A stretch of DNA of 64,000 nt from Cyrtodaria siliqua (GCA_037043455.1 JAWPHD010006810.1:74649-138648), one strand, 5' to 3'; shown: positions 22,736 to 35,793, numbered from the stretch's first letter. A program made the numbers and translations. Notes: generated from the sequence alone by a model not told the origin.

Positions 22736-23164
22736 ATATATTTTATAATCCTAAACTGTAACCTGCCATTGACTATGCCTATGTAAATATGTTATGTTAA
22801 AATGTATACTCATAAACCAAATGGTCTTTTGTATTATTGAACAAAAGTATATAACATGACTATGAACATATTGTAACGATAATAATGTCATGAATGTCAC
22901 ATACACCACTCGTTTAGGGGTCTGTCCTTTTTAAAAAAAATAAAATTGAAATGGCTGTTAGCGCATACAAAACAGAAGAACTAACTTTTTAGGGACCGGC
23001 CCCTTTTATTTGTTTTAAGTAAAAGCCTTAAAAGATTCTAAATTGTATAACATAGAACAAAAACAAGAAATGTCACAGCAAGTCATAAATGCCCCCGAAG
23101 TGGTTTTGACCTTTGACATCTAAGTGTGACCTTGACCTTGAAGCCACGGACCTGGATTTTGCGC
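22736..23164. other. LINE 3' tail and unique sequence
   Basis: AT-rich, probably the 3' untranslated end of the LINE remnant. Near 23108-23145 lies 'gacctttgacatc...gtgaccttgaccttgaagcc', a short relative of the nuclear-receptor-like motif found in the 145-bp array at 60660-62475. Confidence 0.45.
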
Positions 23165-24078
23165 GCGACACAGCAGTAGCAGCAGTATCAGTAGCACCAT
23201 CTCAATAGGTATACTCATCGCAAGTATGTTGTTTGTTTGCGCAAGTATGTTGTTTCTACTTTCCCACCATCATGACAACCACTTTTGCAACCATCATATG
23301 TTTGCACAACCGCTTCGCCAAGTAATATCATGCTTTATCGGTTTTGTTCTCTGCTAGCAGTATAGCAGCAGTAGCAGTAGTTACTGTGAGCATAACAACA
23401 GTAGGAGTAGCTCATAGTAGCAGTTAGTTTTTCTTTTTAACCGTCATGTTTTATATACGACCCCCAGCAGTAGTAGCAGTAACAGCAGTAGCAGTAGCTA
23501 TGTTCAGAAAGTGTCAGCTCGCTGGGCGCACGAACGGCGAAGATATAGCAGTAGCCGCAGTAACATTATTAACTGCTAGCAGTAGCATCAGTAGAGCTGT
23601 AGCAGCAGTAGAAGCAGTAGCAACAGTATCATCGCCATCTATTGTTTGTTTATACTTTTCTTTTTAACCATCAAGTTTATAGACAACTCCTTTCCCAACC
23701 ATCATATGTTTGCATGTTTTATATGTATTTTTTCTACCGTTACCGTTGCAACTAACTTTTCAGCTACAGCTAGTTGTAGGAGAAGTAGAAGTAGCAGCAG
23801 TAGCAGTATCTACTGCTAGCATTAGCATCAGCAGCAGTATTAACTGCTGGCAGTAGTACCAGTAGGGCAGTAGCAGCGGTAGCTGCAGTATCATCACCAT
23901 CTCAATAGGTATTCTCATCTCGCAAGTAGGCCTGTGTTGTTTTTCTGCGCAAGTATGTTGTTTCTGAGTTCCTGTTTTAACCATCATGTTTTATAACACA
24001 TCCGCTTCGCAGTTAGCAATAGCAGTTTAGCAGTAGCAGCACTATCATCACCATCTATTGTTGTTTCTACATTCCCTT
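23165..24078. repeat. Compound repeat rich in agcagt / cagtag with a longer period
   Basis: Runs of cagcagtagcagtag-type triplets alternate with a longer unit containing 'ccatctcaataggtat', 'cgcaagtatgttgttt' and 'accatcatgttttata'. That longer unit recurs near 23190, 23640, 23890 and 24045. This is a degenerate compound satellite. Short ORFs rich in Ala/Val across the triplets are by-products. Confidence 0.75.
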
Positions 24079-24084
24079 TTTAAC

Positions 24085-24225
24085 TCATCCTCCATTTAGA
24101 TCCAGATAAAATATCGAGAATAGGCTTAGCATCTTCTAACCTGCAAAACTGTATTCTATAGTAGACACTCCATTTAGGGTGGAGCCACGTTTCGACATTT
24201 CAATACACAGTGTCATGATCAATAA
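24085..24225. repeat. Dispersed repeat, partner of 14765-14925
   Basis: Same blocks and order as at 14765-14925 ('atctagat...', 'acctgcaaaactg', 'tagacactccattta', 'gtggagccacgttt', 'gtgtcatgat'). It directly precedes the 63-bp satellite. Confidence 0.65.
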
Positions 24226-24711
24226 CTTTTACAAAAACTCTTTGGACTTAAAAATAATCAAAACCGGAGGAAATAAAACCTCTTTTGACTTAAAATATCA
24301 CCAAACTGAAAGTGATAAAACCTCTTTGGACAAGAGCAAAATCTTTTTGGACTTATACAAAAACTCCTTGGACTTTAAAATTATTAAAACTGGAGTGCAC
24401 AAACCTCTTTGGACTTTTCAAAAACACTTTGGACTTTAAAATCATTAAAACCGAAGGAAATAAAACCTCTTTAGACTTTCACAAAAACTCTTTGGACTTA
24501 AAATATCACCAAACTGAAAGTGATAAAACCTCTTTGGACAAGAGCAAAATCTCTTTGGACTTAAAAAACCCATTAAAACCAGAGAAAACAAAAACTCTTT
24601 GGACTTTAAAAACATTAAAACTGGAGGGAACAAAACCTCTTTGGACTTTTACAAAAACTCTTTGGACTCAATATATCACCAAACTGAAAGTGATAAAAAA
24701 GAGTAAAATAA

Positions 24712-24835
24712 TGGATCTTTGGAAACGGCCGAGCACGACACGTACGAAATATTGCAGTCTCGGTTTGATTGAGACTGTTCATGAGCGGTAGTGAAATATG
24801 CTATCTACCGCTCACGCCCTCTAGCCCCGGGAAAA
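24712..24835. other. Small insert in the satellite, shared with 33850-33900
   Basis: Non-satellite segment with 'gtctcggtttgattgagact' followed by 'gttcatgagcggtagtg'. The complement of 33850-33895 has the same core. This is a probable fragment of a short dispersed element with internal inverted symmetry (gtctcggt...attgagac). No ORF is present. Confidence 0.55.
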
Positions 24836-25639
24836 CCTCTTTGGACTTGAGCAAAATCTCTTCGGACTTTTACTAAAACTCTTTGGACTTGATACAAATC
24901 CTTGAGCAAAATCTCTTCGGACGTTTACAAAAACTCTTTGGACTTTAAAATCATTAAAACCGGAGGAAATAAAACCTCTTTTGACTTTCACAAAAACTCT
25001 TTGGACTTAAAATATCACCAAACTGAAAGTGATAAAACCTCTTTGGACAAGAGCAAAATCTCTTTGGACTTTAAAATTATTAAAACTGGAGGGCACAAAA
25101 CCTCTTTGGACTTTTACAAAACTCTTTGGACTTAAAAACCATTAAGATCGGAGGAAATAAAATCCCTTTGGACATTCATAAAAACTCTTTGGACTTTAAA
25201 AGCATTACAACCGGAGGAAATAAAACCTCTTTTGATTTTTACAAAAACATTTTGTACTTTAAAATCATTAAAACCGGAGGGGACAAAACGTCTTTGGACT
25301 TTTACAAAAACTCTTTGGACTTCAAAATCATTAAAACTGGAGGGTACAAAACCTCTTTAGACTTTCACAAAAACTCTTTAGACATTAAAATCATTAAAAC
25401 TGAAGGGGAGAAAACCTCTTTTGACTTAAAATATAACCAGACTGAAAGTGATAAAACCTCTTTGGACTTGAGTAAAATCTCTTTGGACTTTTACAAAAGC
25501 TCTTTGGACTTTAAACTCATTAAAACTGGAGGTGACAAAACCTCTTTGGACTTTCCAAAAACTCTTTGGACTTTACAATCATTAACACTGGAGGGTACAA
25601 AACCTCTTTGGACTTTCACAAAAACTCTTTGGACAATAA

Positions 25640-25697
25640 AAAATGAGATATAGGGTCCTATAGAAACCACAGCGTCCGAACGCAATGGCATCGTGAC
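25640..25697. repeat. 58-bp dispersed motif inside the satellite
   Basis: Complementary to about 4180-4237: 'gatgccattgcgttc[a/g]gacgctgt..' followed by 'gtttctataggaccctat'. It is inserted between two satellite units without other foreign sequence. Confidence 0.7.
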
Positions 25698-26740
25698 AAA
25701 ACCTCTTTGGACTTTTTTTCTTTTTAAAAAATCATTAAAACTGAAATTGATAAAACCTCTTTGGACTTGTGCAAAATCTCTTTGGACTTAATACAAAACC
25801 TCTTTGGACTTTTACAAAATCACTTTGGACTTTAAAATCATAAAAACTGGAGGCACAAAACGTCTTTGGACTTTTACTCTTTGGACTTTAAACAACTTTT
25901 TGGACTTCAAAATCATTAAAACTAGAGGGTACAAAACCTCTTTAGACTTTCACAAAAACTCTTTAGACATTAAAATCATTAAAACTGAAGGGGAGAAAAC
26001 CTCTTTTAACTTAAAATATAACCAGACTGAAAGTGATAAAACCTCTTTGGACTTGAGCAAAATCTCTTTGGACTTTTACAAAAGCTCTTTGGACTTTAAA
26101 CTCATTAAAACTGGAGGTGACAAAACCTCTTTGGACTTTTCAAAAACTCTTTGGACATTAAAATCATCAAAACTTAAAGTGATAAAACCTTTTTGGACTT
26201 TAAAATCATTAAAACTGGAGGGGATAAAACCTCTTTTGACTTTTACAAAACTCTTTGGACATTAAAATCATTAAAACTGGAGGGGATAAAACCTCTTTTG
26301 ACTTTCACAAAAACTCTTCGGACTTAAAATATCACCATACTGAAAGTGATAAAACCTCTTTGGACTGGTGCAAAATCTCTTTGGACTTCTACAAAAACTC
26401 CTTGGACTTCAAACTCATTAAACCTGGAGGTGACAAAACCTCTTTGGACTTTTCAAAAACTCTTTGGACATTAAAATCATTAAAACTGAAAGTGATAAAA
26501 CCTCTTTTGACTTGTGCAAAATCTCTTTGGACTTAATACAAAACCTCTTTGGACTTAATACAAAACCTTTTTGGACTTTAAAATCATAAAAACTGGAGGC
26601 ACAAAACGTCTTTGGACTTTTACAAAAACTCTTTGGTCTTTAAACAACTTTTTGGACTTTAAAATCATTAAAATCTCTTTGGACTGAATACAAAACCTCT
26701 TTGGACTTAATACAAAACCTCTTAAGACTTTAAAATCATA

Positions 26741-29700
26741 CTAGAGATAGATAAACTTTATTCATCCAAAAGACAAAACATGTCTATGAGTTACAAAACA
26801 ATTTAAATATGGCAAGCAAGCGATTGTATAAACATAATTTAAATATTTTACAAACCAGTATAATTTGTATTATCAATTGATAAATAATACACTACTTTTA
26901 CATATCATACACGCGAGTATATAGACACTGTGTTCCCTTTCCAAATACTGATGCATTCAAGCGATCGGTAAACAGCTTGTCCCTCACTCCCTCACTCCCT
27001 ACCACCCTTACTCACTTACCCACTCACTCACTCACTCACTCACGATTTTTGAAAAATAAATAAATAATTCGGTGTGATTCTTAACTATTAGTTGCATAGA
27101 TCTCATTTCTTAATCTGAACGACTTATAAATATATTGTCCTAAACATCGATGTACCTTCGTACTGTTTGACGTCATGAGATCTATTAACTTCAACATGTT
27201 TGGGTGTTTCCAAAAATATTTCTTTAAATATTGTTTTCTAAGGCTATAGTAAAGAGGGCATTCAAACAAAAAATGGAAATCATCTTCAAGAATATTGCAA
27301 TTGTGGCACTTTCTTTCTTGCAAAGGCGTTTTTCTCGGTTTTTTAAACCTCCCTGCTTTTATCTCTAGCCTATGGGAAGAAAGTCTTAATTTCGACAGTG
27401 CAACTCTAAACTTTTTTATTGTAATTGTACTTAAGTAGGACTGAAAACCAAACTTTGCAAATAAAATATAAAATCTTGCTTTAGGAGACTCTGATAATCT
27501 TGAATTCCAGTTTTGAATAAAATGATCGTGCAGTCTTTGTTTAAAAAGTGATAAAAAAGCATTTATATTTCCAACACCTTAATTTACCCAGACTTCAAAG
27601 AATCCTAAGTTTGATAATAACGTTCGAACAAGAGATGCCCAGTTTTTTGCATTAGGGTGTGTCTCGATGTCTCTTAATAACTGGTTATACGCACATTTAA
27701 TATACTTTGTATTTTGGCTATATATTATTTTAAACCAAAATTTCATAACACGAAGCAATCTATTGTTTTGAAGAGGAAGACGCCCCAATTCACCATAGAT
27801 TAAATCTGTCTGAGTACTCTGTTTAACATTAAGTAATCTCTTGCAAAACTGTATATGAACTTTCTCTATATTGTCTGCTTTACAAAATCCCCATACTTCA
27901 CAGCCATAATTCAGAATAGGGGAGATCAACTTATCAAACAAATCCAAATAATGTTTTACTGATATATCTTTAAACTTATATAGATATTTATTTAGTTTGA
28001 AAATGAAAATAGCTTTCTGTGCTTGACCGGACAATGTTTGCTGTGCATCTGCAAATGAACCTCCAGTAGTAAAAGATATTCCTAAATAGACAAAACGACT
28101 AACAATCTCAAGCACCTCGTCATTATAGTAAAAAATCAAATTTCGGGGCAAAATACCACCTTTTCGAAATACCAGTACTTTTGTTTTCGCTACATTTACC
28201 TTTAGTTTCCATCTGATACAATAATCATGAAGAATATTTAAACCGCTTTGCAAGCCCTCTGCAGATTTAGCGAAAATAATTAGATCGTCAGCATACATTA
28301 ACAAGCATATTTTGATCATTTCTAAATTCAACCCTTCTATGCCTTTTAAACTAATTCTTCCTCTAGATCATTTATATATATACAAAACAAAAAAGGAGAT
28401 AGACATTCGCCTTGTCGCACTCCCATATAACAGGTAAATTCATCACTCAAACAATTATCATGTTTAACTTTTGACTTAACATTTGTATACATTGACTTGA
28501 TAATGTCCATAATCTTTCCTCTAACACCAATTTTGATGAGTTTATACCATATATTTTCTCTAACAACGTAGTCAAATGCCTTAGTAAAATCTATAAAAGA
28601 ACAATACAATTTTTCCCTTCATTTATAAAGTGATTGATGAGACTATGCAAAACAAAACAATTGTCAACAGTACCCATTTTACTGCGGAAACCTGCTTGAG
28701 CCTCAACATAAACATGATATGTTTCGGCCCACGTGGACAATCTATTGTTTAAAATTCGTGTAAATAATTTACCCAGTGCACTGAGTAAAGTAATTCCTCG
28801 ATAGTTTTCAACGTTATCGAGGCTACCTGTTTTATGTAAAGGTATAATATGTCCATCGGACCAACACTCTGGAAAATAACCAACATCCAAAATTACATTA
28901 AACAGCTTGTGTAAATACGTACTTAAGTTATCATTACCATATTTGAACAGTTCATTTATATAAAAATCTGGTCCTCCGCTTTTTCCGTTTTTAAGTTGTT
29001 TTATAGCTGTATTTACCTGATCACGTGTTATTTCAACATTCAATTCGTCGAACATAATTTGCAATTCCCCATTTAGGTATCTATCGTTAAATTCTAAAAT
29101 GTCCTCGTCATGTTGATAAAAATTACTATCTGGATTATTTATTGCCTTAAAATAGATTAAAAAATCTGTTGACGATAACGATTTAGACTTCAAATTAGAA
29201 CACGTTTCTTTAAGCATGCGCCAGTATAGTTTAGCATTTTTAAATCGGGTGCTTTCGAGTTTTTGCGTTTGCGCATGCGCGTACTCATTTCGAGCTCGAC
29301 GTAGCGTAGTTTTATATTCCGAACGCGCTGTGACCATATTGACTCTATTAATATCCGTTTTACATATTCTATATTTGTTAAGACAAAAGTAAAAATATTT
29401 TCGCTTCTCTTCGCATAAGTCTGAATACCATGGCGTATTAAAACTATCGCTATAGGTTCCCTCAACATTGTCGTCATTATGTTTAATATTTTTCTTGAAC
29501 AGTGGTAAACACTTATTTTCCATAAGGTTTTGAAAAGATTGCAAGTTTTGACTTATGCCATCTCTGGTCTTATTATTAACAATATCGCCTGAAAGTGTGT
29601 ATATATTTTCGGCGAAATTATCCGATTCGAGAATACTCTGATACTGATTTGAATATTCTTGATTCCACTTATATGTATAATTAATTCTCGTATACTCTTC

Positions 29701-30240
29701 ATCCTTGTTTACACCATCATTTCTGTTTGACCCTGTATTAATTGCAAAGCTTATCAAGCAATGATCAGTCAACGGATTTGGATCCAAAACTTCAAATTGT
29801 GTTATAAAATGGATAAAGTCTTGTTTTACCAATACATAATCTACTAGGCTTTTCCAACGGTTACTGACAAAACTGCACTTTCCAACATTCGCATCCACCC
29901 CCGTTCGACCATTTACAATTCGTAAACCGGACTGCTTACATAAATCAATTAATAATCGACCATTTTGATTAGTACATGTATCTTCACACGCTCGCGTTGA
30001 TAATGGAATATCAGCAATGTAATCGTCGGGTAGTACATCCATATTGTTTATATTATCATCTTCAACATAATCCAATAATGTTGAGCATCTCGCATTGAAA
30101 TCAGCACAGACTACCAAATTGCATTTATTTAACGTTTCATTTTCAATTTGAATAACGGTATTATAAATATCATCAAATCATGAACTCGAATCATTTAAAG
30201 CTTCCCGACATGAACCTTGTGGTATGTTATAACATAAACA
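26741..30240 (-). mobile_element. 5'-truncated non-LTR retrotransposon with 10-bp target site duplication
   Basis: Exactly 3500 bp, flanked by taaaatcata at 26731-26740 and 30241-30250; both flanks continue the same 63-bp satellite unit. It lies on the minus strand. The 3' end (left) carries a polyadenylation-type 'gaataaag' near 26760 and the 5' end starts inside the endonuclease domain. Truncation plus target duplication is the signature of target-primed reverse transcription. A (cact)n microsatellite lies in its 3' region at 26983-27043. Confidence 0.93.
27081..30230 (-). pseudogene. LINE ORF2: partial endonuclease, reverse transcriptase, C-terminal zinc knuckle
   Basis: The ORF begins within the AP-type endonuclease ('ADFNARC', then 'SLVDYVLV' and 'PLTDHCLISF'). 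The reverse transcriptase follows with 'GKSGGPDFYINELFKYG', 'NYRGITLLSALGKLF', 'FIDFTKAFD', 'GVRQGECLSPFLF' and the active site 'YADDLIIF'. The C-terminal region ends with 'CHNCNILEDDFHFLFEC', a C-x2-C...H-x4-C knuckle. Frameshifts lie near 28605 and 28340 and a stop near 27578; each is a single-base event in otherwise clean sequence. The family belongs to the APE-type LINEs; the clade was not assigned. Confidence 0.88.
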
Positions 30241-33120
30241 TAAAATCATAAAGACTGGAGACACAAAACGTCTTTGGACTTTTACAAAAACTCTTACGAC
30301 TTCAAACAACTTTTTGGACTTTAAAACCATTAAAACTGGTGGGGATAAACCTCTTTTGACTTTTACAAAGCTCTTTGGACATTAAAATCATTTAGACTGG
30401 AGGGGATAAAACCTCTTTTGACTTTCACAAAAACTCTTCGAACTTAAAATATCACCAGACTGAAAGTGATAAAACCTCTTTGGACTTGTGCAAAATCTCT
30501 TTGGACTTCAAACTCATTAAAACTGGAGGTGACAAAACCTCTTTGGACTTTTCAAAAACTCTTTGGACATTAAAATCATTAAAACTGAAAGTGATAAAAC
30601 CTCTTTGGACTTGTACAAAAACTCTTTGGACTTAATACAAAACCTCTTTGGACTTAATACAAAACCTCTTTGGACTTTAAAATCATAAAAACTGGAGGCA
30701 CAAAACGTCTTTGGACTTTTACAAAAACTCTTTGGACTTTAAAACCTTTTTGGACTTTAAAATCATTAAAACTGGAGGGGATAAAACCTCTTTTGACTTT
30801 CATAAAAACTCTTCGAACTTAAAATATCACCAGACTGAAAGTGATAAAACCTCTTTGGACTTGTGCAAAATCTCTTTGGACTTTTACAAAAACTCTTTGG
30901 ACTTTAAACTCATTAAAACTGGAGGTGACAAAACCTCTTTGGACTTTTCAAAAACTCTTTGGACATTAAAATCATTAAAACTGAAAGTGATAAAACCTCT
31001 TTGGACTTGTGCAAAATCTCTTTGGACTTAATACAAAACCTCTTTGGACTTAATACAAAACGTCTTTGGACTTTTACAAAAACTCTTTGGACTTTAAAAA
31101 ACTTTTTGGATTTTAAAATCATTAAAACTGGAGGGGATAAAACCTCTTTAGGCTTTTACAAAACTCTTTGGACATTAAAATCATTAAAACTGGAGTGGAT
31201 AAAACCTCTTTTGACTTTCATAAAAACTCTTCGAACTTAAAATATCACCCGACTGAAAGTGATAAAACCTCTTTGGACTGGTGCAAAATCTCTTTGGACT
31301 TCTACAAAAACTCCTTGGACTTCAAACTCATTCAACCTGGAGGTTGACAAAACCTCTTTGGACTTTTCAAAAACTCTTTGGACATTAAAATCATTAAAAC
31401 TGAAAGTGATAAAACCTCTTTTGACTTGTGCAAAATCTCTTTGGACTTAATACAAAACCTCTTTGGACTTAATACAAAACCTTTTTGGACTTTAAAATCA
31501 AAAAAACTGGAGGCACAAAACGTCTTTGGACTTTTACAAAAACTCTTTGGTCTTTAAACAACTTTTTGGACTTTAAAATCATTAAAACTGGTGGGGATAA
31601 AACCTCTTTTGACTTTTACAAAACTCTTTGGACATTAAAATCATTAAAACTGGAGGGGATAAAACCTCTTTTGACTTTCATAAAAACTCTTCGAACTTAA
31701 AATATCACCAGACTGAAAGTGATAAAACCTCTTTGGACTTGTGCAAAATCTCTTTGGACTTTTCCAGAAACTCTTTGGACTTTAAACTCATTAAAACTGG
31801 AGGTGACAAAACCTCTTTGGACTTTTCAAAAACTCTTTGGACATTACAATCATTAAAACTGAAAGTGATGAAACCTCTTTGGACTTGTGCAAAATCTCTT
31901 TGGACTTTTACAAAAACTCTTTGGACTTTAATCTCATTAAAACTGGAGGTGACAAATCCTCTTTGGACTTTTCAAATACTCTTCGGACATTAAAATCATT
32001 AAAACTGAAAGTGATAAAACCTCTTTGGACTTGTGCAAAATCTCTTTGGACTTAATACAAAACCTCTTTGGACTTAATACAAAACCTCTTTGGACTTAAT
32101 ACAAAACCTCTTTGGACTTAATACAAAACCTCTTTGGACTTTTACAAAAACTCTTTGGACTTTAAACTCATTAAAACAGGAGCGGACAAAACCTCTTTGG
32201 ACTTTAAAATCATTAAAACCGGAGGAAATAAAACCTCTTTGGACTTTCACAAAAACTCTTTGGACTTAAAATATCACCAAACTGAAGGTGATAAAACCTC
32301 TTTGGACTTGAGCAAAATCTCTTTGGACTTAATACTAAAACTATTTGGACTTTAAAATCATTAAAACTGGGGGGCACGAAACCTCTTTGGACTTTTACAA
32401 AAACTCTTTTGAATTAAAAACCATTAAAACCGAAGAAATTAAAACTCTTTCAACTTTAAAATCATTAAACTGGAGGGAACAAAATCTCTTTGGACTTTAA
32501 CAAAAACTCTTTGGACTTAAAAAACATTAAAACCAGAGGAAATAAAACCTCTTTGGACTTTACAAAAACTCTTTGGACTTTAAAATCATTAAAACCGGAG
32601 GAAATAAAACCTCTTTGGACTTTCACAAAACCTCTTTGGACTAAAAAGATCGCAAAACTGAATATTATAAAACCTCTTTGTACTTGAGCAAAATCTCTTT
32701 GGACTTATTACAAAATCTCTTACTCTTTAGACCTAAATATCCTTAAAACATCAGAACGGTTAGGGTATCTTTGGACTTTTACAAAAACTCTTTGGATTTT
32801 CAAAACCTCTTTAGACCTTAATATCCTTGAACATTAGGAAGGATAAAATCTCTTTGGACCTATACAAAAACTCTTTGGACTTTAAAATCATTAAAACAGA
32901 AGGAAATAAAACCCCTTTGGACTTTTACAAAAACTCTTTGGACTTAAAATATCACCAAACTAAAAGTGATAAAACCTCTTTGACTTGAACTGAATCTCTT
33001 TGGACTTAATACAAAATCTCTTTGGACCTGGAAGGGATAAAACCTCTTTGGACTTTTACAAAAACTGTTTGGATTTCTGCATCATAAAAACGTTCGATAT
33101 AAAACCGCTTTGACCTCACC
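30241..33120. repeat. 63-bp satellite (3 x 21 bp), right part
   Basis: Same array as 24215-26740, continued across the LINE insertion. Units near 32040-32130 are reduced to repeats of 'ctctttggacttaatacaaaac' (22 bp), a local expansion of one subunit. Units decay toward 33100. Frames such as KTSLDF.KNSLDFK.IKTGG repeat every 21 residues. Confidence 0.93.
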
Positions 33121-33184
33121 TTTTGCCTACTACTGTATATCTGATGACTAACTGAACATAACCCCATTTAAATACAAATGTGTT

Positions 33185-34680
33185 TTGACTCTGTATAAAA
33201 AAAGAGGCCCAAGAGGGCCTGTAACGCTTTACTGGCTATATGGAGTCTTTGATGGGAATACGACAAGAGCATGCGCAACTAGGCTTGTTACTAATCAATC
33301 CCGCCAAGTTTCACTGAAATCCAGCAAGGGGTTCAGGAAAAATTGTCTGGATAAAATGTGTGTATATTAGGCCATAACTCATTCAACCAGAACACAGCGA
33401 TGATAGGCGCAACAAGGGTTGGTTCTCCTCATCCCTGCCAAAAGTCGTTGAAATTCGGCCTGGAGTTCAGAAGAGACTAGACTGGATAAAGTTTGTGTAT
33501 CAAAACCTTTAAAGGGCTATAACTCCGCAAAAATCATTCAACCGGAACACGGTGATGACAGCGTTGACATGCACAACTAGGCCTGATACTGATCATCCCT
33601 GCAATGTTTCACTGAAATCCGGTCAGGGGTTCAGGAGAACGTAGTCCGGACAAAATGTGTGTATTAAAACCTTTAAAGGTTTTACTTCACAAACTTTATC
33701 TGGACTAACCATAACCATAACTCACCCAAAATTAAACCATAACTCACCCAAAATTCTTTCAAACGAAATACGGCGATGACATGCATAACTAGGCTTGGTG
33801 GCTTTGAAGTAGGATACCGCTTAAGCCGGTGTTAGGAGGCGTGAGAGGTGTTGCTTCTTTCATTACTTCTCATGAACAGACTCAATAAAACCGAGTCTGC
33901 TGCTTTATTCTCTTAATTGTGTTTGTTGCTCTCAAAGGATCAACTTTATTAGTATTTATTGGTACTGATCATCCCTGAAAAGTTTCGTTGAACTCCAGCC
34001 AAGGTTCAAGAGAACTAATCCATATACAGTTTGTGAAGTAAAACCTTTAAAGGGTCAAAACTTTGCCAAAATTCAATCAACTGAAACACGTTGACGATAT
34101 ACATAACCATATTGTGTACTGATCATCCCTGCCAATTTTCATTAACATCTAGCCAAATGAAAGTCCTATTGTCTTAATGTGCATTTTCAACTAAATCAAG
34201 GGTCGTAACTCCAGTGTTTCTAATAAGATGTGCCTGTTTTCAAACTTGGCTGAGCTTACATTGATATTAACAATATTTGTAAGCTTGGTAAAGATCAACA
34301 TTTAATAATAAATAAAGGTGCTAGAGTGTTCACAAGGCCAAATATAGCTTTTCCAGAGAAAAAACAAGGGTCATAACCCTGTTGTTACTATACCCATTTG
34401 GCTGGTGTTCGAACTCGTCCGAGCTTTTATTGATATTAACAATCTGTGCAAGTTTGGTAAAGATCAAATAATAAATGAAGGTGCTAGAGTGTTCACAAGG
34501 CGGCTTACTATGGCATTTTTCAGCAAAACAAGGGCCATAACTCCGGTGAAATTAATCCGATCTGGCTGGTTTTCGAACTTGTCTGAGCTTTCATAAAATA
34601 TCCGACTAATATTGTTCACAAGGCAAAGGTTAACGGACGGACGATGGAGGGACGGACGACGGACGACTGACAAAGGCAAG
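33185..34680. repeat. Bivalve-type ~165-bp tandem repeats, two related families
   Basis: 33185-34170 holds four to five diverged units with 'caactaggcttg', 'atccctgccaagtttc', 'tgaaatccag', 'ggggttcagga' and 'cctttaaaggg'. 34180-34620 holds three units with 'aagggccataactcc', 'gtttctaataagat', 'caaacttggctgagctt' and 'gtgttcacaagg', spaced about 166 bases. It starts with 'aggcccaagagggcct' and ends in an acggacggacg-rich tail. A foreign segment of about 165 bases lies at 33790-33955. No gene is seen. Confidence 0.7.
33790..33955. other. Insert in the 165-bp repeats, shared core with 24712-24835
   Basis: Contains 'aacagactcaataaaaccga' plus 'gtctgc', the inverted form of the core at 24755. 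The surrounding 165-bp repeat resumes at 'tactgatcatccctg'. This is a probable small dispersed element. Confidence 0.5.
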
Positions 34681-34879
34681 TGGACAACTCGTCATCCCAT
34701 AAGCTAAAATGATCTTGGATCAGCTACTATTTTGAAATAAATGATAATTGGTTGCTATATTCAAACTTCCTTTGATTGCAACATGTGTATTAAAATTAAA
34801 AAAAATAAATCATTAATGTTGTTTGTTATGTGCTTCGTAAATCTCAACTTCGTAATAGATTATTAGAGTAACGGATAAG

Positions 34880-35131
34880 TTAACACAAATAAATCAGAAC
34901 GACGACGTTACATTTCAAACATAAATAAATGACAAAGTGTCTAAAGAAAAAGCTACACATTAAAGACGCTCTTTAACACGTCTTTAAAGTAACACAAATA
35001 AAGCAGAACGATGACGTTACATTTCAAAAATAAATAAATGGCAAAGTGTCTAAAGGAAAAGCTACACATTAAAGACGCTCTAAAACTAGTTACTAAAGAT
35101 TATGTATTCATACACTATCTGATTGACATTT
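34880..35131 (-). repeat. LINE 3' UTR with a 107-bp tandem duplication
   Basis: The stretch 'taacacaaataaatcagaac' through 'ttaaagacgctc' occurs twice (about 34878-34978 and 34985-35082). It lies just downstream (minus strand) of the LINE ORF2 stop and is probably the 3' untranslated end of the LINE that contains the Maverick. Bases 34681-34877 hold nothing recognised. Confidence 0.6.
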
Positions 35132-35579
35132 CTAAAACTCTTTACGGTGTTCGGTATAAAAACCTCTTTGGAATCTAATGTTTTCGAAATTTACATGCAA
35201 AAAATGTAAATTTGAATATCGTAAATCTTCATAATATGAACATTTCATGATTACATGGTATTCGTCTTCTACTTCTTCTGATATACACAACATACATTTT
35301 CTCTCATGATATGGGGTATTGGAATGTCTTCCTGTTCCAACATATAAATTATGTGCAGAACAACTCAACCTAGAAAAAGCAAATTTATGTTTTAGAGGTA
35401 TATCTAAACTTAGATCTTTCAACATTCAATAGAGATTTAAAGTGTTGATAATGGGCTGCTTTAGAAGACCGGGATAGTTCAGCTCGCCAATTGTGGAGAG
35501 CGCAATCAATTAAGCGTTATTGAAATATGGCTATTAATAACTTTACGTCCCATACTTCATCCGATATCCATGCTACACC
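35132..35579 (-). pseudogene. 3' part of LINE ORF2, left flank of the Maverick
   Basis: Minus-strand frames across the whole segment read as the C-terminal region of a LINE ORF2. From 35577 down there is 'GVAWISDEVWDVKLLIAIFQ', then (frame-shifted) 'LHNWRAELSRSSKAAHYQHF'. The open frame at 35425-35132 contains 'KHKFAFSRLSCSAHNLYV' and the knuckle 'CMLCISEEVEDEYHVIMKC'. LINE similarity runs right up to the Maverick's left terminus at 35580. Together with 55317-58960 it is best explained as one LINE split by the Maverick, with about 150 codons missing between the halves. Confidence 0.8.
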
Positions 35580-35793
35580 GAGGGTACCAGCGTGTTTTCC
35601 TCGCGACGGACTAACAGTAAGCAGTTACAAGCTGTCTTTAGTTGCCCAGTAGCAAACGCCAACTGTGATGATATAATACTACCAAACCCTCGCAACTTTA
35701 TAAACTTTCTGATTACCTCCTCTTAGGAAAAAACTTTACCAGTACCTCCAGTATCTATACTACTCATCAATGTTGTTTAATATTTCCCTCATA
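35580..35793 (+). repeat. Maverick left terminal inverted repeat
   Basis: Starts gagggtaccagcg and ends atatttccctcata. The reverse complement of 55100-55316 matches throughout with scattered substitutions and short indels, for example 'cgacggactaacagtaagca' and 'actttataaactttctgatt' are identical in both. Confidence 0.95.

Larger units (their letters stand above)
24215..26740. repeat. 63-bp satellite (3 x 21 bp), left part
   Basis: The unit is aaaacctctttggactttta, caaaaactctttggacttta, aaatcattaaaactggaggg and gat: 63 bases. It splits into three 21-mers, of which the first two are clearly homologous ('ctctttggactt' core). A second unit type of the same length has 'gagcaaaat' and 'atatcaccaaactgaaagtgat'. 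The two types alternate irregularly. Because 63 is a multiple of 3, several frames stay open for up to about 175 codons. The array is broken at 26741 by a LINE and contains small inserts at 24712-24835 and 25640-25697. Confidence 0.93.
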
